Positions 41,001-48,037 are shown, counted from the stretch's first letter. The stretch: 60,000 nt of DNA from Antedon mediterranea (GCF_964355755.1 NC_092671.1:35421304-35481303); one strand, 5' to 3'. Notes: generated by a model from the letters alone, not told the origin. Program-made: numbers and translations.

Positions 41001-42284
41001 AAGATTATTTAGTATTTTTGTACATCAGTCGACTACAGTAGAGTATGCAATATAGTTACAAACTTTACTAATTTAAAATTGTATTATTTTTAATAAAATG
41101 GTAAGTAAGAGGATGGGGATTACAGCCTGTTTACACTACAGTAAACCTTTTACTCATCAAGATGATTGGAGTGTCTAGTACAAGGGATCGACAGCTAAAA
41201 CCAAAAGTGAAATCGAAAGCAAGACATGTTCTCTATAAAGAACTACGAATAGTTGGAAGTCTTTGCCAAAAATATGATTGAAGCTCAAATTTTAAAACAA
41301 TTTAAAAACTGTACTAAAAAGCACTGGTCTAACCACCCGTTAAAATACAGCCAATATTAATCAAATCAACGATGTTCTGGTCAAGAGGGAAAGAGAAGCA
41401 TTAATGCTTTAAGTCTTAAAATCCAGAGAGATCCTGGTAGATAGAAAGATGATAGTGAATAAAAACAATCAATATGATAAAGCATCTTACATCGTCGCGC
41501 CATATAAAATAATGTGTTTGATTTTTGGTAACAGATTTCTTGTTCGACGGGTTAATAATAATAATGCACTTGTCAATTGTATGACCTACTATACGACCCC
41601 CGGGAGAGGTGCGTCATGGGTGCGTCATTTACAAATAATTACTGACGCAGGGGTGCGTCAAAAAACCTAGATGGTACTGTACGTCATATCAATGAACAAG
41701 GTGTGTCAATGTCCGTCACTTTACCACCCACCATATCCATAAACAACATGGTCACAGTGCGTCAAAATGGGTGCGTCATGGTCACCTAAAGGTAAGTCAC
41801 CTTTTTGACGCACGGGTGCGTCATGGTATTCAAAAGTATGACGCACATCGGACAAATGACGCACCTCTCCCGGGGGTCGTAGTATAGTGGGTCATACAAT
41901 TGACAAGTGCATAAGTATAGTATGAATATTTAGGCTAAACAGTAAATAGCAATAATTATAATCATGATTATCAACACAATGTAATAAATAATTATATAAA
42001 AATGTAATATAGCTAATATAAATAATATTAATAATTTAATATTTATTTATTTATTTATTTTTTAAACTTACCGAAAATCCTGCCCAATATGGGCAAGCAT
42101 TTCTAATTCGGTTAGAAGTTGACATTGCAAAAGCTGTGAAGCTTATTGCAATGATTATTAACCCGAGTAAAATCTGACTAATTCCAAATCCAAGTGTAGC
42201 CCGTCTTGGGCTAGGACGTGATATCACCCTACGAAGCACTACACGGTCCGCTTCTGAAATTATTCCTGTCCGCTCGTTATCCAT
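2227..42284 (-). CDS. ENTREP1-like (FAM189A2-like): ENTREP/FAM189-family transmembrane protein, complete five-exon gene
   Basis: Five exons join in phase 0: 42284..42072, 34793..34737, 25797..25456, 8821..8528 and 4371..2227, giving 1016 residues. Residues 31-54 form membrane segment 1, 67-83 segment 2, 91-111 segment 3 and 171-197 segment 4. A cysteine-rich loop (125-160, with a CLCC motif at 136-139) lies between segments 3 and 4. The join WAGFS-VLLTGGVGLIAWKQP followed by VTFFTFLSAICV matches what I remember of vertebrate FAM189A2. Three PPxY motifs (236-239, 241-244, 276-279) follow. In mammals ENTREP1 is an endosomal protein that binds and activates the HECT ligase ITCH through such motifs, together with epsin; the same role here is inferred. 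Residues 303-1016 are mostly low-complexity, serine- and arginine-rich, with a helical block at about 880-932. The protein is much longer than the roughly 450-670 residues I recall for vertebrate members. Which paralogue it equals cannot be decided. Confidence 0.93.
5059..5240 (-). mobile_element. Retroposon 3' end with ATT repeat tail
   Basis: An (ATT)n tract (about ten units) is followed by TTATTGCCAAAAACCAGTTAC. Read on the minus strand this is TTTTTGGCAATAA plus an AAT-repeat tail, typical of a SINE or LINE 3' terminus. The 5' boundary is not clear. Confidence 0.45.
6057..6392. mobile_element. MITE-like element, AAAGATGTATTGTCC family, copy 2
   Basis: The left end is AAAAGATGTATTGTCCCCC and the right end is GGAGGACAATATACAT. 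The interior shares AAAATCAGACTTTGTATAGG and AGTTTTAATAAAGTTAT with the partial copy near 53,770. No open frame. Confidence 0.75.
8197..8417. mobile_element. TIR element, AGCTCTGTCTACACTATC family, copy 1
   Basis: Terminal inverted repeats TAAAGCTCTGTCTACACTATC and GATAGTGTAGACAGAAGACAGAGCTTTA enclose four tandem 21-base units (ATATCACTACCATATTTGGGC). The element has no transposase, so it is non-autonomous. The flanks fit a TA target duplication. Confidence 0.9.
8528..8821 (-). CDS. ENTREP exon 4 (three PPxY motifs)
   Basis: This exon encodes residues 205-302. The acceptor is a clean polypyrimidine tract ending TTCTTCAG and the donor is GAAGAG|GTATAC. The segment is cytosolic and proline-rich: PPPY at 236-239, PPEY at 241-244 and PPPY at 276-279. 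PPxY is the classic ligand for WW domains of NEDD4-family ubiquitin ligases. The first two motifs are almost fused (PPPPYSPPEY). Confidence 0.92.
9150..9780 (+). repeat. Imperfect direct repeats of about 200 bases
   Basis: The string ACTAATTATCTGCTGG, followed by a CAT..TCCATAA..TATGCT segment and CAGATTCTAAATTTAACCATTT, recurs three times with drift near 9,180-9,290, 9,440-9,560 and 9,620-9,740. It looks like an old tandem duplication. Confidence 0.6.
11835..12244. mobile_element. TIR element, AGCTCTGTCTACACTATC family, with inner insertion
   Basis: The ends TTAAGCCTTGTCTACACTATC and GTGTAGACAGAGCTTTAA match the family. About 240 bases of unrelated, GC-richer DNA (about 11,905-12,155) interrupt the usual centre, and the family's CCATATTTG repeats resume afterwards. 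Confidence 0.8.
12273..12351 (+). repeat. 19-bp GC-rich tandem repeat, four copies
   Basis: The unit GTGATGTGYGGCCGTCGGC is repeated four times almost perfectly. CpG-rich units stand out against the AT-rich intron. Confidence 0.9.
13019..13292. mobile_element. TIR element, AAAGCCTGGTTTCCAT family, copy 1
   Basis: The terminal inverted repeats are TTAAAGCCTGGTTTCCATT and ATGGAAACCAGGCTTTA. A second copy at 34,895-35,166 is highly similar, sharing CACGCGCAGATGTCGCCGAC and TACTAGATCCCCGATAAATT. The interior has nested palindromes (CAAAGTTCAACC / ATGTTCAACTTTG). Confidence 0.88.
14541..14701. mobile_element. TIR element, AGCTCTGTCTACACTATC family
   Basis: The ends are TTAAGTTCTGTCTACACTATC and TTTGATAATGTAGACAGGGCTTAA, with two internal CATATTTGGGC units. 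Here TTAA stands at both outer edges. Confidence 0.88.
15947..16072 (+). repeat. 20-bp tandem repeat, about six copies
   Basis: The unit ACATACAGTACAGTAGGCTC is repeated about six times with near identity, indicating recent expansion. Confidence 0.93.
17107..17292. mobile_element. TIR element, AAGCTTGGTTTCCACT family, copy 1
   Basis: The ends TTAAGCTTTGGTTCCCACTAG and CTAGTGGGAACCACGCTTTA are inverted repeats, with an ACGCAACG-type subterminal motif and a central CAATCACAAGCGA palindrome. Related copies lie at 26,247-26,404 and 47,836-47,980. Confidence 0.85.
18690..18790 (+). mobile_element. Partial element, AAAGATGTATTGTCC family
   Basis: The left end TTAAAGATATATTGTCCCTG and the adjacent interior (ATATGCCATTTTAATTCCACATAATAGTTATTCACTTTGA) match the copy at 56,890. 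No right end is found nearby. Confidence 0.55.
19117..19170 (-). CDS. Candidate alternative first exon of ENTREP
   Basis: Within ENTREP intron 3 a minus-strand ATG opens MNANFSIVVVFLALKLTL and stops at a strong donor, TTG|GTAAGT, in phase 0. Exon 4 begins in phase 0, so splicing to it would give a protein with a short hydrophobic leader or signal anchor directly before the PPxY region, without the four-pass domain. An in-frame TAG lies upstream and the start context is weak. A short out-of-frame ATG frame (MYRQVAYERKL) overlaps the start. Chance is possible. Confidence 0.3.
20086..20429. mobile_element. TIR element, GAAGGCCCATTTACACTAGG family
   Basis: GAAGGCCCATTTACACTAGGACGAT and ATCGTCCTAGTGTAAATGGGCCTTT are long inverted repeats, with a second inverted pair inside (TCGACAATAAA / TTTATTGTCGA). 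The element is 344 bases and non-coding. Confidence 0.88.
21117..21657 (+). repeat. About 185-bp tandem triplication
   Basis: Three units start at TTTTGATTAAATTGCAATCG (21,118), TTTTGATGAAATTGCAATCG (21,299) and the same string at 21,487. Unit lengths are 181 and 188, and the copies are about 95% alike by eye. Confidence 0.92.
23019..23187. mobile_element. TIR element, AGCTCTGTCTACACTATC family, degraded
   Basis: The left end CTAAAGCTCTGTCTACACTATC is intact. The right end (GTTTCATAGTATTACAGAGCTTAA) has diverged. Internal text GGTAGTAATACC and GACATCATCATGTCCATATA follows the family. Confidence 0.8.
25050..25392. mobile_element. TIR element ending 63 bases from ENTREP exon 3
   Basis: TTAGGGTATGTTCAGATTCA and the reverse complement of the right end (TTAGGGCCTGTTCAGACTTA) are inverted repeats around 340 bases that are richer in CG than the neighbourhood. 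The element lies directly downstream of the exon 3 donor. Confidence 0.65.
25456..25797 (-). CDS. ENTREP exon 3 (TM3, cysteine-rich loop, TM4)
   Basis: This exon encodes residues 91-204. It begins VTFFTFLSAICVILHLVG after a CAG acceptor and ends at CGAAGG|GTAAGT. It contains membrane segment 3, an outward loop with at least seven cysteines including CLCC and SDC, then membrane segment 4 (about 171-197) ending in basic residues RKHTSRR. The cysteine pattern suggests a disulfide-braced loop, as in the CD20-like fold assigned to this family; the disulfides are inferred. Confidence 0.93.
26101..26246. mobile_element. TIR element, AGCTCTGTCTACACTATC family
   Basis: The ends are TAAAGCCTTGTCTACACTATC and TTTGATAGTGTAGACAGAGCTC, and the body is short. 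It abuts another inverted-repeat element directly on its right. Confidence 0.88.
26247..26404. mobile_element. TIR element, AAGCTTGGTTTCCACT family, copy 2
   Basis: The ends AAAGCTTGGTTTCCACTAGG and CCTAATGGGAACCAAGCTTA match the copies at 17,107 and 47,836. It contains ACGCAATGCAA motifs and GTGATTGGTCAACTC. Confidence 0.88.
27125..29170. mobile_element. About 2-kb inverted-repeat element with subterminal CAACGC arrays
   Basis: TACAGTACCGGACAGAATTA (left) and the reverse complement of the right end (TACAGTACAGGACAGAATTA, continuing TTGCA) are inverted repeats. Both ends carry about 100-130 bases dense in GTTGAA, CAACGC and GCGTTG words, and a third such block lies at 28,300-28,420. No transposase frame is recognisable, so it is a non-autonomous or decayed DNA transposon. 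It is richer in CG than the surrounding intron. Confidence 0.75.
29265..29824. mobile_element. TIR element, AGCTCTGTCTACACTATC family, interrupted by another insertion
   Basis: The left end TAGGCTCTGTCTACATTATTAAACTAG and the right end AAGTTTGATAGTGTAGACAGAAC belong to one element. Between them about 390 bases are inserted, with AAACTAG on both sides. Confidence 0.8.
29292..29682. mobile_element. Nested insertion flanked by AAACTAG
   Basis: The insert starts near AAAGCCACTCCGAGAGTG, has CCTCCGCC near one end and GGCGGAGG at the other, and carries an (AAAC)n tract plus an ACAGACAG stretch at 29,617-29,650. AAACTAG occurs at both junctions and could be a 7-base target duplication. Confidence 0.6.
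29840..30165 (+). mobile_element. SINE-like copy split by a TIR element
   Basis: The text before (GTGCCATATTGATTGTACCC) and after (GGGCCTAATATGAATTTTCT...GAGGAC) the TIR element resembles the interior and 3' part of the SINE at 37,957-38,172. This indicates a SINE into which a TIR element later jumped. Confidence 0.5.
29874..30037. mobile_element. TIR element, AGCTCTGTCTACACTATC family
   Basis: The left end CTCTGTCTACACTATCAAACT is clear. The right end (AATAGTGTCGACAGAGGTTA) is separated from its usual GTTTGATA by about 30 extra bases. Confidence 0.75.
30610..30920 (+). repeat. About 155-bp direct duplication
   Basis: AAAGAAAGAGTAACAT, TACAGTGGGA, AGGGTGGATTAAAA and ACTACAGAGAAGTTA recur in the same order in 30,610-30,768 and 30,769-30,920. 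Confidence 0.85.
31854..32107. mobile_element. TIR element, AGCTCTGTCTACACTATC family, repeat-expanded
   Basis: The ends are AAAGCTTTGTCCACATTATA and TTTGATAGTGTACACAGGGCTTTA. The centre holds five to six GCCTAAATATGGTAGTGATAT units, the longest array in this family here. Confidence 0.85.
33685..33876. mobile_element. TIR element, AGCTCTGTCTACACTATC family
   Basis: The ends are AAACTCTGTCTACACTATC and GTTTGATAAGTGTAGACAGAGCTTTAG, with three CATCACTACCATATTTGAG-type units. Confidence 0.88.
34737..34793 (-). CDS. ENTREP exon 2 (57-bp micro-exon, TM2)
   Basis: A 57-bp exon encodes VLLTGGVGLIAWKQPSSLA (residues 72-90). The acceptor is TTTCAG|GTT and the donor is GCT|GTAAGT, both phase 0. It was found by family similarity, because the second transmembrane segment of FAM189 proteins continues directly from WAGFS. 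It is too short to appear as an open frame of its own. Confidence 0.92.
34895..35166. mobile_element. TIR element, AAAGCCTGGTTTCCAT family, copy 2
   Basis: The ends are TAAAGCCTGGTTTCCATAAAA and TTTTATGGAAACCAGGCTTA. It is closely similar to 13,019-13,292 and lies only about 100 bases upstream of exon 2. Confidence 0.9.
35233..35403. mobile_element. TIR element, AGCTCTGTCTACACTATC family
   Basis: The ends are GAAGCTCTGTGTACACTATC and TTTGATAGTGTAGGCAGAGCTTA, with two AAATATGGTAGTGATATG units. It follows the neighbouring TIR element after about 65 bases. Confidence 0.88.
36365..36940 (-). mobile_element. tRNA-derived SINE, family 1
   Basis: Read on the minus strand, the head has a pol III A box (GTGGCCAAGCGGTTAAGAC) and B box (GGTTCGAGCCTC), as in Leu/Ser-type tRNAs. 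The body (CGAGAAGACTTGTTCTA...AGATGTACTTTAC...TGACAGTGG in plus-strand view) recurs at 37,795, 58,590 and 59,540. A retroposon-like stretch at 36,700-36,850 (ACAATAAAAGTTTTTTGAAT) appears inserted inside. Confidence 0.75.
37795..38320 (-). mobile_element. tRNA-derived SINE, family 1, carrying a nested SINE
   Basis: It shares AACCTTATTTATA, ATGCTGACAATCA and GTGACAGTGGCTG with the copy at 36,365. The tRNA-like head (GAACCATAGCGAGTGAGCTT...TACGGTTCCGCTGT) is truncated on the right. A different SINE sits in its middle. Confidence 0.75.
37957..38172 (+). mobile_element. tRNA-derived SINE, family 2
   Basis: A plus-strand head with an A-box-like GTGATGGTGTAATGG and a B box GGGTTCGAGG is followed by a unique body (GTAGGCGCTGCACTGCTGGC) and an (AATAC)n tail. 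It interrupts family 1 between GGTTCT and AAAGTGCACATG, so it is younger. Confidence 0.75.
38330..38620 (+). repeat. About 65-bp tandem repeat, four copies
   Basis: The unit TTCACATGCTTTGCTGAAAATTG plus GACCAAGAAATGTTCATGTT plus TATTAATGTCT occurs four times with small indels. Confidence 0.88.
38930..39105. mobile_element. MITE with ACAGTCAAC...GTTGACTGT ends
   Basis: ACAGTCAACACCCGAAT and the right end GGGAGAGTTGACTGT are inverted repeats, similar to pogo/Tigger-type ends known in animals. The body is palindromic (AAACATGTTT). No frame. Confidence 0.55.
39570..39712 (+). mobile_element. Retroposon-like 3' end with GATT repeat tail
   Basis: GAGAAATAAATGTTACTTT is followed by (GATT)n. The first 70 bases (ATTGATAGTATTCTTATTTT...) recur almost exactly at 40,958-41,021. 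Confidence 0.45.
40499..40765 (+). repeat. About 135-bp direct duplication
   Basis: AAATTTGTAGACATTT, TTCATACAAT, TGATGTTAATCCTAGA and ATTTACAATGTT recur in order in 40,499-40,620 and 40,632-40,765. Confidence 0.8.
41567..41912. mobile_element. TIR element with about 52-bp near-perfect ends and GTGCGTCA repeats
   Basis: The ends GCACTTGTCAATTGTATGAC... and ...GTCATACAATTGACAAGTGC are inverted over about 52 bases, including the palindromic core GACCCCCGGGAGAGGTGCGTCA. The interior has about ten GTGCGTCA or TGACGCAC words in both directions. The high arm identity points to recent activity. It lies about 160 bases downstream of the exon 1 donor. Confidence 0.9.
42072..42284 (-). CDS. ENTREP exon 1 (start codon, TM1)
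   Basis: This exon encodes residues 1-71. The start is the first ATG (42284-42282) after an in-frame TGA, in a strong context (A at -3, G at +4). The upstream TTG at 42290 is in frame but is not a likely eukaryotic start. A basic cytosolic stretch (residues 17-29) is followed by a hydrophobic segment, then the family signature NACPYWAGFS. The donor is TCG|GTAAGT, phase 0. Confidence 0.93.
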
Positions 42285-42610
42285 GTTCAACAGTGGTACA
42301 CTCGTTCGTCTTAGGCCTACACACTTCTGATTTCTCTGGCTTTTAAATCAATTCATTTTGTTGACTTCTTTACACAGACACACTACAACAGTCAACCATA
42401 ATAGCATGGTATACATCATAAATGTACCATGATGCTGTAATTCTCTATTTAGTTCAAGTTATATTAGCAAATGTAAGACGCCAAAGTTTTCTAGAGTTAA
42501 TCCGGTAACGACTTGAATGTAGTGCCCGACCCACAGTAACTGACACTCAACCGCAGCATTGGTGGCCGGCGGAGGAGGAGGAAGAAAGGATAGCAGCCAT
42601 CATAATGTAA
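42285..42610 (-). promoter_or_regulatory. ENTREP 5' UTR and putative core promoter region
   Basis: The interval upstream of the start codon is GC-richer than its surroundings. On the minus strand it contains a CCAAT box (the reverse of ATTGG at about 42,560) and, near 42,595-42,605, an ATGATGGCTGC string resembling a YY1 site, which often marks TATA-less promoters. No TATA box was seen. The transcription start cannot be placed from sequence alone. Confidence 0.35.
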
Positions 42611-43399
42611 TGGGCTTGGAAAATTGAATTTAGAATAAATGCAAACCGTTTGAATTTCAGTGCCAAATTCTACATGAATTCCTCAAAATATGCTGATAAT
42701 ATTGCTGAGATACTTATATCATGATCCATTACATTCCAAGAATACTTTCATGACTTTTTCTTCTAAACACAGACCAAACAAACGTCGAAGAATAAACATT
42801 TAAGTTCAATCACAGTTCGTGCTTGAAAACTTTGGCAGACTCCTCGATCTCCTATATTTCCAGTTTATAGAGAGGGCGACAAATATACAATTCTGATAAT
42901 CAGGTGATAGCGACAGGGTTTTCTTATCAATGCAAAATCAATTTTAAACCATTGTACGATTTAAAAGCCTTTAAGACACAGATTTGTTTATAATAAAAAT
43001 TAGTTTGGTCGAGCTAGTTTTTTTCAGTTGCTTTATTTACCTCTGAGTTTTTCATTTTCATAGTACAGTATGTTACACTCAGTCATCAGAACTATGTTAT
43101 TCACATGAACTCATTTCATTACCATAAAAAAAGGGATTTACACCAATTTCCTTAATTGATTATCCCCATTCAACCACACCCAAATGGATTTAAAATGCCA
43201 CTGTCTGTTTTAAAAACACTGGTTCTTCAGTAGGCGACCAATCGGATTGTACCTTAATGTTACAAAATCTCTGCATTTTGTTTTTTAGTTTAAATTATTG
43301 CGATAAATGTACATATCACTGGAGGTATCCATAACAGAGACTACTCTTTCAAGTCACCCCTTCTCATAATACCAAAATTGTGAGAACAATTTAATAAAA

Positions 43400-43550
43400 T
43401 ACAGTAGAGCCCCTAATAAGGGGACAAATTTGATACTCAAGTGTCACTGGTTTTAATAGGGTTTAGGTGCAGTGCTATTTCCTCTCAGTTTATTTCTTAG
43501 GAAAGTGTTCCCTGAATAGGGATGTCCCAAAAGAGGTCTACTGTATTTTT
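43400..43550. mobile_element. Small palindromic element with TACAGTAGA ends
   Basis: ATACAGTAGAGCCCC and GGTCTACTGTATT are inverted ends around 150 bases. The text CAGTTTATTTCTTAGGAAAGTGTTCCCTGAATAGGG resembles 1,846-1,890, suggesting a small dispersed family. Confidence 0.45.
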
Positions 43551-44169
43551 TAAAACCATACAACCATTGTAGATACAAGCGGGTGGGTTTCTCTACCATA
43601 CATAATTTAACAGTATTAATTAAAAAAGACTTATTATATTATTGTTTAAACGGAAAAATCAGGGTTTAACACAAAGAGAACTCTAATTAAAGGAAGACTG
43701 GTTTGTTACAATTCTAATATCCATTTCAAGTGTTCATTTTCCTTAATCAGATTGAATTATTTATTTATTTATTTTATCCAAATCTTGTAATATTTGGCCT
43801 ATTTTGACCTCATAGGCCTTCCATACATCCTTGCAGGAATACCCTGTCTCACTCGCTACAATTTTTATTTAAATAAACAGATGAATTTATACATAATGCT
43901 TAGGACATCACAATTGAAATTATTAAACACAAATATGATTACAGTAATACATAGGTGAACATTAAATCTAAAAGCACCAAAGTATCTAAATATTAATTTT
44001 TTAAATACAATATTCAAAGTAAATATGCGCGAATATTATATGGATTGTATTCGTGATTGTCAACTTGAAGTGACAACCTCTAGTGGTGGTCATCCTTACT
44101 ATGGCTACATCTAGACAATGACCACCTCTAGAGTTGGTCAACTTTTGCAAGTGGTCTTATTATAATGAC

Positions 44170-44365
44170 CACACATAGTAAATAACCTTTAGTCACTATT
44201 ATACCCCTATTTAACGGTCAAAATGTCCACTCACATTCAGTGACCCCTCAAATTTCTAATAACTACTTTACTGACAACCCCTATTTAATGGTCATTTTAT
44301 TAAGTGTCCACTCACATTCAGTGACCACCCCTGAATTTCTAATACCTACTTTACCATGAGTGACC
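44170..44365 (+). repeat. About 90-bp direct duplication
   Basis: CCCCTATTTAAYGGTCA, GTCCACTCACATTCAGTGACC and AATTTCTAATAMCTACTTTAC occur twice in order. Confidence 0.8.
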
Positions 44366-45028
44366 ATCTAATGTCCATAAGAATATTCAGAATTTGTTTG
44401 CTTAAAAATTGTATGTTTGTATAGCTAACTACAAAACCATGACCAATTAATCATGCGGTTAAAGTACTGTATATTAATAGTTCTAATATCTACTATTCAG
44501 CCAATGGTATCACATCAGGCAGATTGACATCAGGCCGGATCCAAGGGTGGGGCGCAGCAGCCCCCCCCCCCCCCTAAATTTCGCAAATTGTAATGCAAAA
44601 GGTAGGACATCAAATTAATCTCAGCCCTTCATTTCACCATTTTTAGGCCCTGGGTCCTCCCTCCCTACTTTAGAATCCTGGATCCACCACTGTCACATCT
44701 TGATCCCAGTTCCACACATTTCTATCTTCAAACACAATACGCTATTTATGCCTTGCTGTTGACAAAATCTAGTACTTCTGAGCAATGTGTATAACTTATT
44801 AATTTTGGCTTTACATTTACTGAGAGGTTAGCTACTGGATACCTCTGTAGATTACATCAGGGAAAAGAAAATTTCACTACATTTTACTTTTTTAAACCTT
44901 CTAGTTGGGTGCTTTACCAAAGAACTTATAACACAAGAATCTCCTGCTCGTCCAAAGCGCGTAACAATTTTGAAAGGCATTGTGGAATAGAATAGAACTA
45001 ATGGGTGGCGCCATTGTGAGCCATGGAG

Positions 45029-45185
45029 TATCAAATTAGAAAGTCAAAATCATAGAGGGGATCTGCTAATACTCTAAGGGGGTAGAGTAATTGACTGAGG
45101 AGTAGGGCGCCCACATCAAATTAGAAAGTCAAAATGAATAGAGGGGATCTGCTAATACTCTAGGGGGATAGAGTAATTGACTTCC
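45029..45185 (+). repeat. 87-bp direct duplication
   Basis: ATCAAATTAGAAAGTCAAAA, GAGGGGATCTGCTAATACTC and TAGAGTAATTGACT occur twice, at 45,029-45,096 and 45,116-45,182. Confidence 0.9.
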
Positions 45186-46189
45186 TAGTTTGGAGGGGGC
45201 GCTGCTCCATGCTGTGAAATGGCGTCACCCAGTTTGACCTTTTAACCCTGTACTTCCGATACTGTGTTTTGAATGTGAACAGGAGATTCTTGCGTTATAA
45301 GTTCTTTGGCTTTACCTACATTGTAGGGTCAACTAATTGTAACTTTTCAATAAACTGCTATGATACTGCAATTAAAATGCCCATGTTTCTATCTGTATAC
45401 ACTGTTACCCTTTTCAATGGTGTATGGATGAATATAATTTACATAGTGTAGAATATAGCAAAATATAAATGTTAGATTGTCAAATTTGCATTCCGTCATC
45501 TTGTTCAGTACACAGAATCAAGAAACAAAACATAAAAAAAATAAAAATCTGTAAATTAATATCTGTTTTTATTGCACCTCATCATGCAGTAAGTATTGTA
45601 AAATGTACATTATTAACAGCACTTATTAGACAAAATGTTTTCAAAAAAACTGTCTCCTAGTACAATCAAACACGACCATCATTCTACACTGTGTGTACCC
45701 ACATTCAGCTAATAAATTAACATATTAAATTGTAATAGTTATGGAGTATAATTACTATTCTTCAACTAAAAAATAGATAACTTATATATTATGCAAAGAT
45801 ATTAAACATTTTTTACACCAATATTTATATATATATACTGTATATAACAAAAATTAATGGTAATGACGTATATCTTACTTGGCTCAAAATCCGATATCAG
45901 GTTTGGGAAATCTGACGAGACAGTAATGGATGTAATATGGGACATTTTAGAAAATTTGAAGAAGAAAATCGGGAACATTGTTTCTTAAAAAAAAATGGTC
46001 TCCAATTACCAGATTGGAATTTGGAACAGAAGCCGGGAAAAGTTTTTAAAAGGCCTTCACAAATTCTAATCAACCATTTCATATTATATTATACAACACA
46101 TAAATAAATTCCTGTCATTTGATTGGACAATTTGGTGAATGATGAAAGGTTATATTTCCTTTAACCTTTCATTCTTCACCTCATGGAAT

Positions 46190-46290
46190 TATTTGTACCA
46201 TTCCACTCATAAACATTCATTATTTGTACCATTCCACTCATAAACATTCATTATTTGTACCATTCCACTCATAAACATTCATTATTTGTA
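46190..46290 (+). repeat. 31-bp tandem repeat, three copies
   Basis: The unit TATTTGTACCATTCCACTCA plus TAAACATTCAT is repeated three times with near identity. Confidence 0.93.
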
Positions 46291-46709
46291 TAATATAAGA
46301 TGCTAATAGATAGGCATATCATTATAAATGTGTTTTTTTACTTTTACTATACCCCCCTACCCCAACAGAATTTAAATAATTTAGTAGAAAACTAAATGCC
46401 TGATAAGAAATGTAATTCTTTATCTTGCTTGTTTGAATATCCCCATTTAGGTTTGCTCAACAGACTCCTGTGGCTAAGGTCACCTATCACACTAAAGTGA
46501 GATCCTTTAGTATTTCACTTAAGTCAATAAATATATAAGAATTACATTTAAGTGGCATTCATTTGGATATGACAATTGTTAGTATGTTTCCCTTCTACGT
46601 AATTGGTGAATATGGTCACTGAGATTTTCTAAGTCCAAATTTGTCCATTTACATGTGGCCTAAACAATCTGAACTGTATTGAATCAGTATCATCATTGGT
46701 ACAATGAAA

Positions 46710-46857
46710 CCCTAAAGCTCTGTCTACACTATGAAACTTTATGTGCTGTGCTCATAGTAGTGGCCAAATATGGTAGTGATTTGACATCATCATGTCCATA
46801 TATGGGCACATCAAAATTTTATCACATAAAGTTTGATAGTGTAGACAGAGCTTTAGG
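46710..46857. mobile_element. TIR element, AGCTCTGTCTACACTATC family
   Basis: The ends are TAAAGCTCTGTCTACACTATG and TTTGATAGTGTAGACAGAGCTTTA. The flanking outer bases also mirror each other, consistent with a TA duplication. Confidence 0.9.
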
Positions 46858-47174
46858 CTCTAATCCACTAGTAAACTAGTACCTCTATTGATTTACTGTA
46901 AATCATTAAAACTATAATTCACAGGACACCTGTGAATTAGCATATGCATAATATATAGACACCTGCCAATATCATGTTTCTTGATTAAAAGTTGTTCTGT
47001 AACTTCTCATGTTTAACAACAATACGGCACACAAGTAAGAAAGTGATATGAAATAACAGAGGTGAAAGGATTATCACTGCAAAATATAAAACAGAAAATG
47101 ATTTAGTGTGCAATAAAGAGAGTGAAATGCTACAAACAACTACAAAAACAAATTGCAAGAGAAATGATTGTGTG

Positions 47175-48037
47175 CTTAAAGGCCAATTTACACAGACTAG
47201 CGGTAACGGTAAGCGGGTAACTATGTAGAATCTGTATCTATCCTGAGCGGAAACGGGTATTGCTAAACACCGCAAACCTCCAAAAAACATAGCAAACCCC
47301 ACGGAACCAACAAAAGTGATTGAATCATGTAGTGTACAACCCACTGGGTATATTCATGTAAAAAAAATATTAAATTTTTACTGTTAACTACTTATTTTTG
47401 GGGTAAAACATCATTTTTTGGTCCAAAATGATTGCTAATTTTTAACCAAAAAATGATGTTTTATCCCCAAAATAAGTAGTTAACAGTAAAAATTTAATAT
47501 ATTATATATTTTATATTTTATGTACACTACATGATTCAATCACTTTTATGTTGGTTCGGTGGGGTTTGCTATGGTTTTTTGGAGGTTTGTGGGGTTTAGC
47601 AATCATTTTTGACCAAAAAATGATGTTTTACCCCAAAAATAAGTAGTTAACAGTAAAAATGTAATATTTTTTTTACATTGATATACCGAGTGGGTCGTAC
47701 ACTACATAATTCAATCACTTTTATGTTGGTTCGGTGGGGTTTGCTATGTTTTTTGGAGGTTTGCAGGGGTTTGCAGGATTTAATAATACCCAGCGGAAAC
47801 TGCCTGTATGCTCTATGTTGTGTGTAAATGGTCATAAAGCTTGGTTTCCACTACGACGCAACGCAAGAACGTAGACGCAACGCAAGCGAGTTGACCAATC
47901 ACACGCGACTGTTCAAATAATCCATCGCTTGAGATTGGTCAAATCACCTTGCGTTGCATCTTAATGGGAACCAAGCTTTAGGAATAACATAGATTTATTT
48001 TTATTATCATTACCGCTCATCTGTGTAAATTGGCCTT
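47175..48037. mobile_element. Composite nested element with TTAAAGGCCAATTTACAC ends
   Basis: TTAAAGGCCAATTTACACAGAC and GTCTGTGTAAATTGGCCTTAA are inverted ends 860 bases apart, with TAA on both flanks. The inner sequence GCGGTAACGGTAAGCGG is mirrored by TACCGCTCA. Inside are three copies (one inverted) of a roughly 90-bp GTTGGTTCGGTGGGGTTTGC segment, a large palindrome at 47,365-47,500 (ACTGTTAACTACTTATTTTTGG and its inverse) and a complete TIR element at 47,836-47,980. Confidence 0.85.
47836..47980. mobile_element. TIR element, AAGCTTGGTTTCCACT family, copy 3
   Basis: The ends are TAAAGCTTGGTTTCCACTACG and TTAATGGGAACCAAGCTTTA. The interior matches the other copies (ACGCAACGCAAG, GATTGGTCAAATCACC). 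Confidence 0.9.

Larger units (their letters stand above)
34794..42071 (-). other. ENTREP intron 1
   Basis: This 7.3-kb intron contains SINEs, TIR elements and direct repeats, listed separately. No exon is recognised between the first coding exon and the 57-bp exon 2. Confidence 0.85.
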
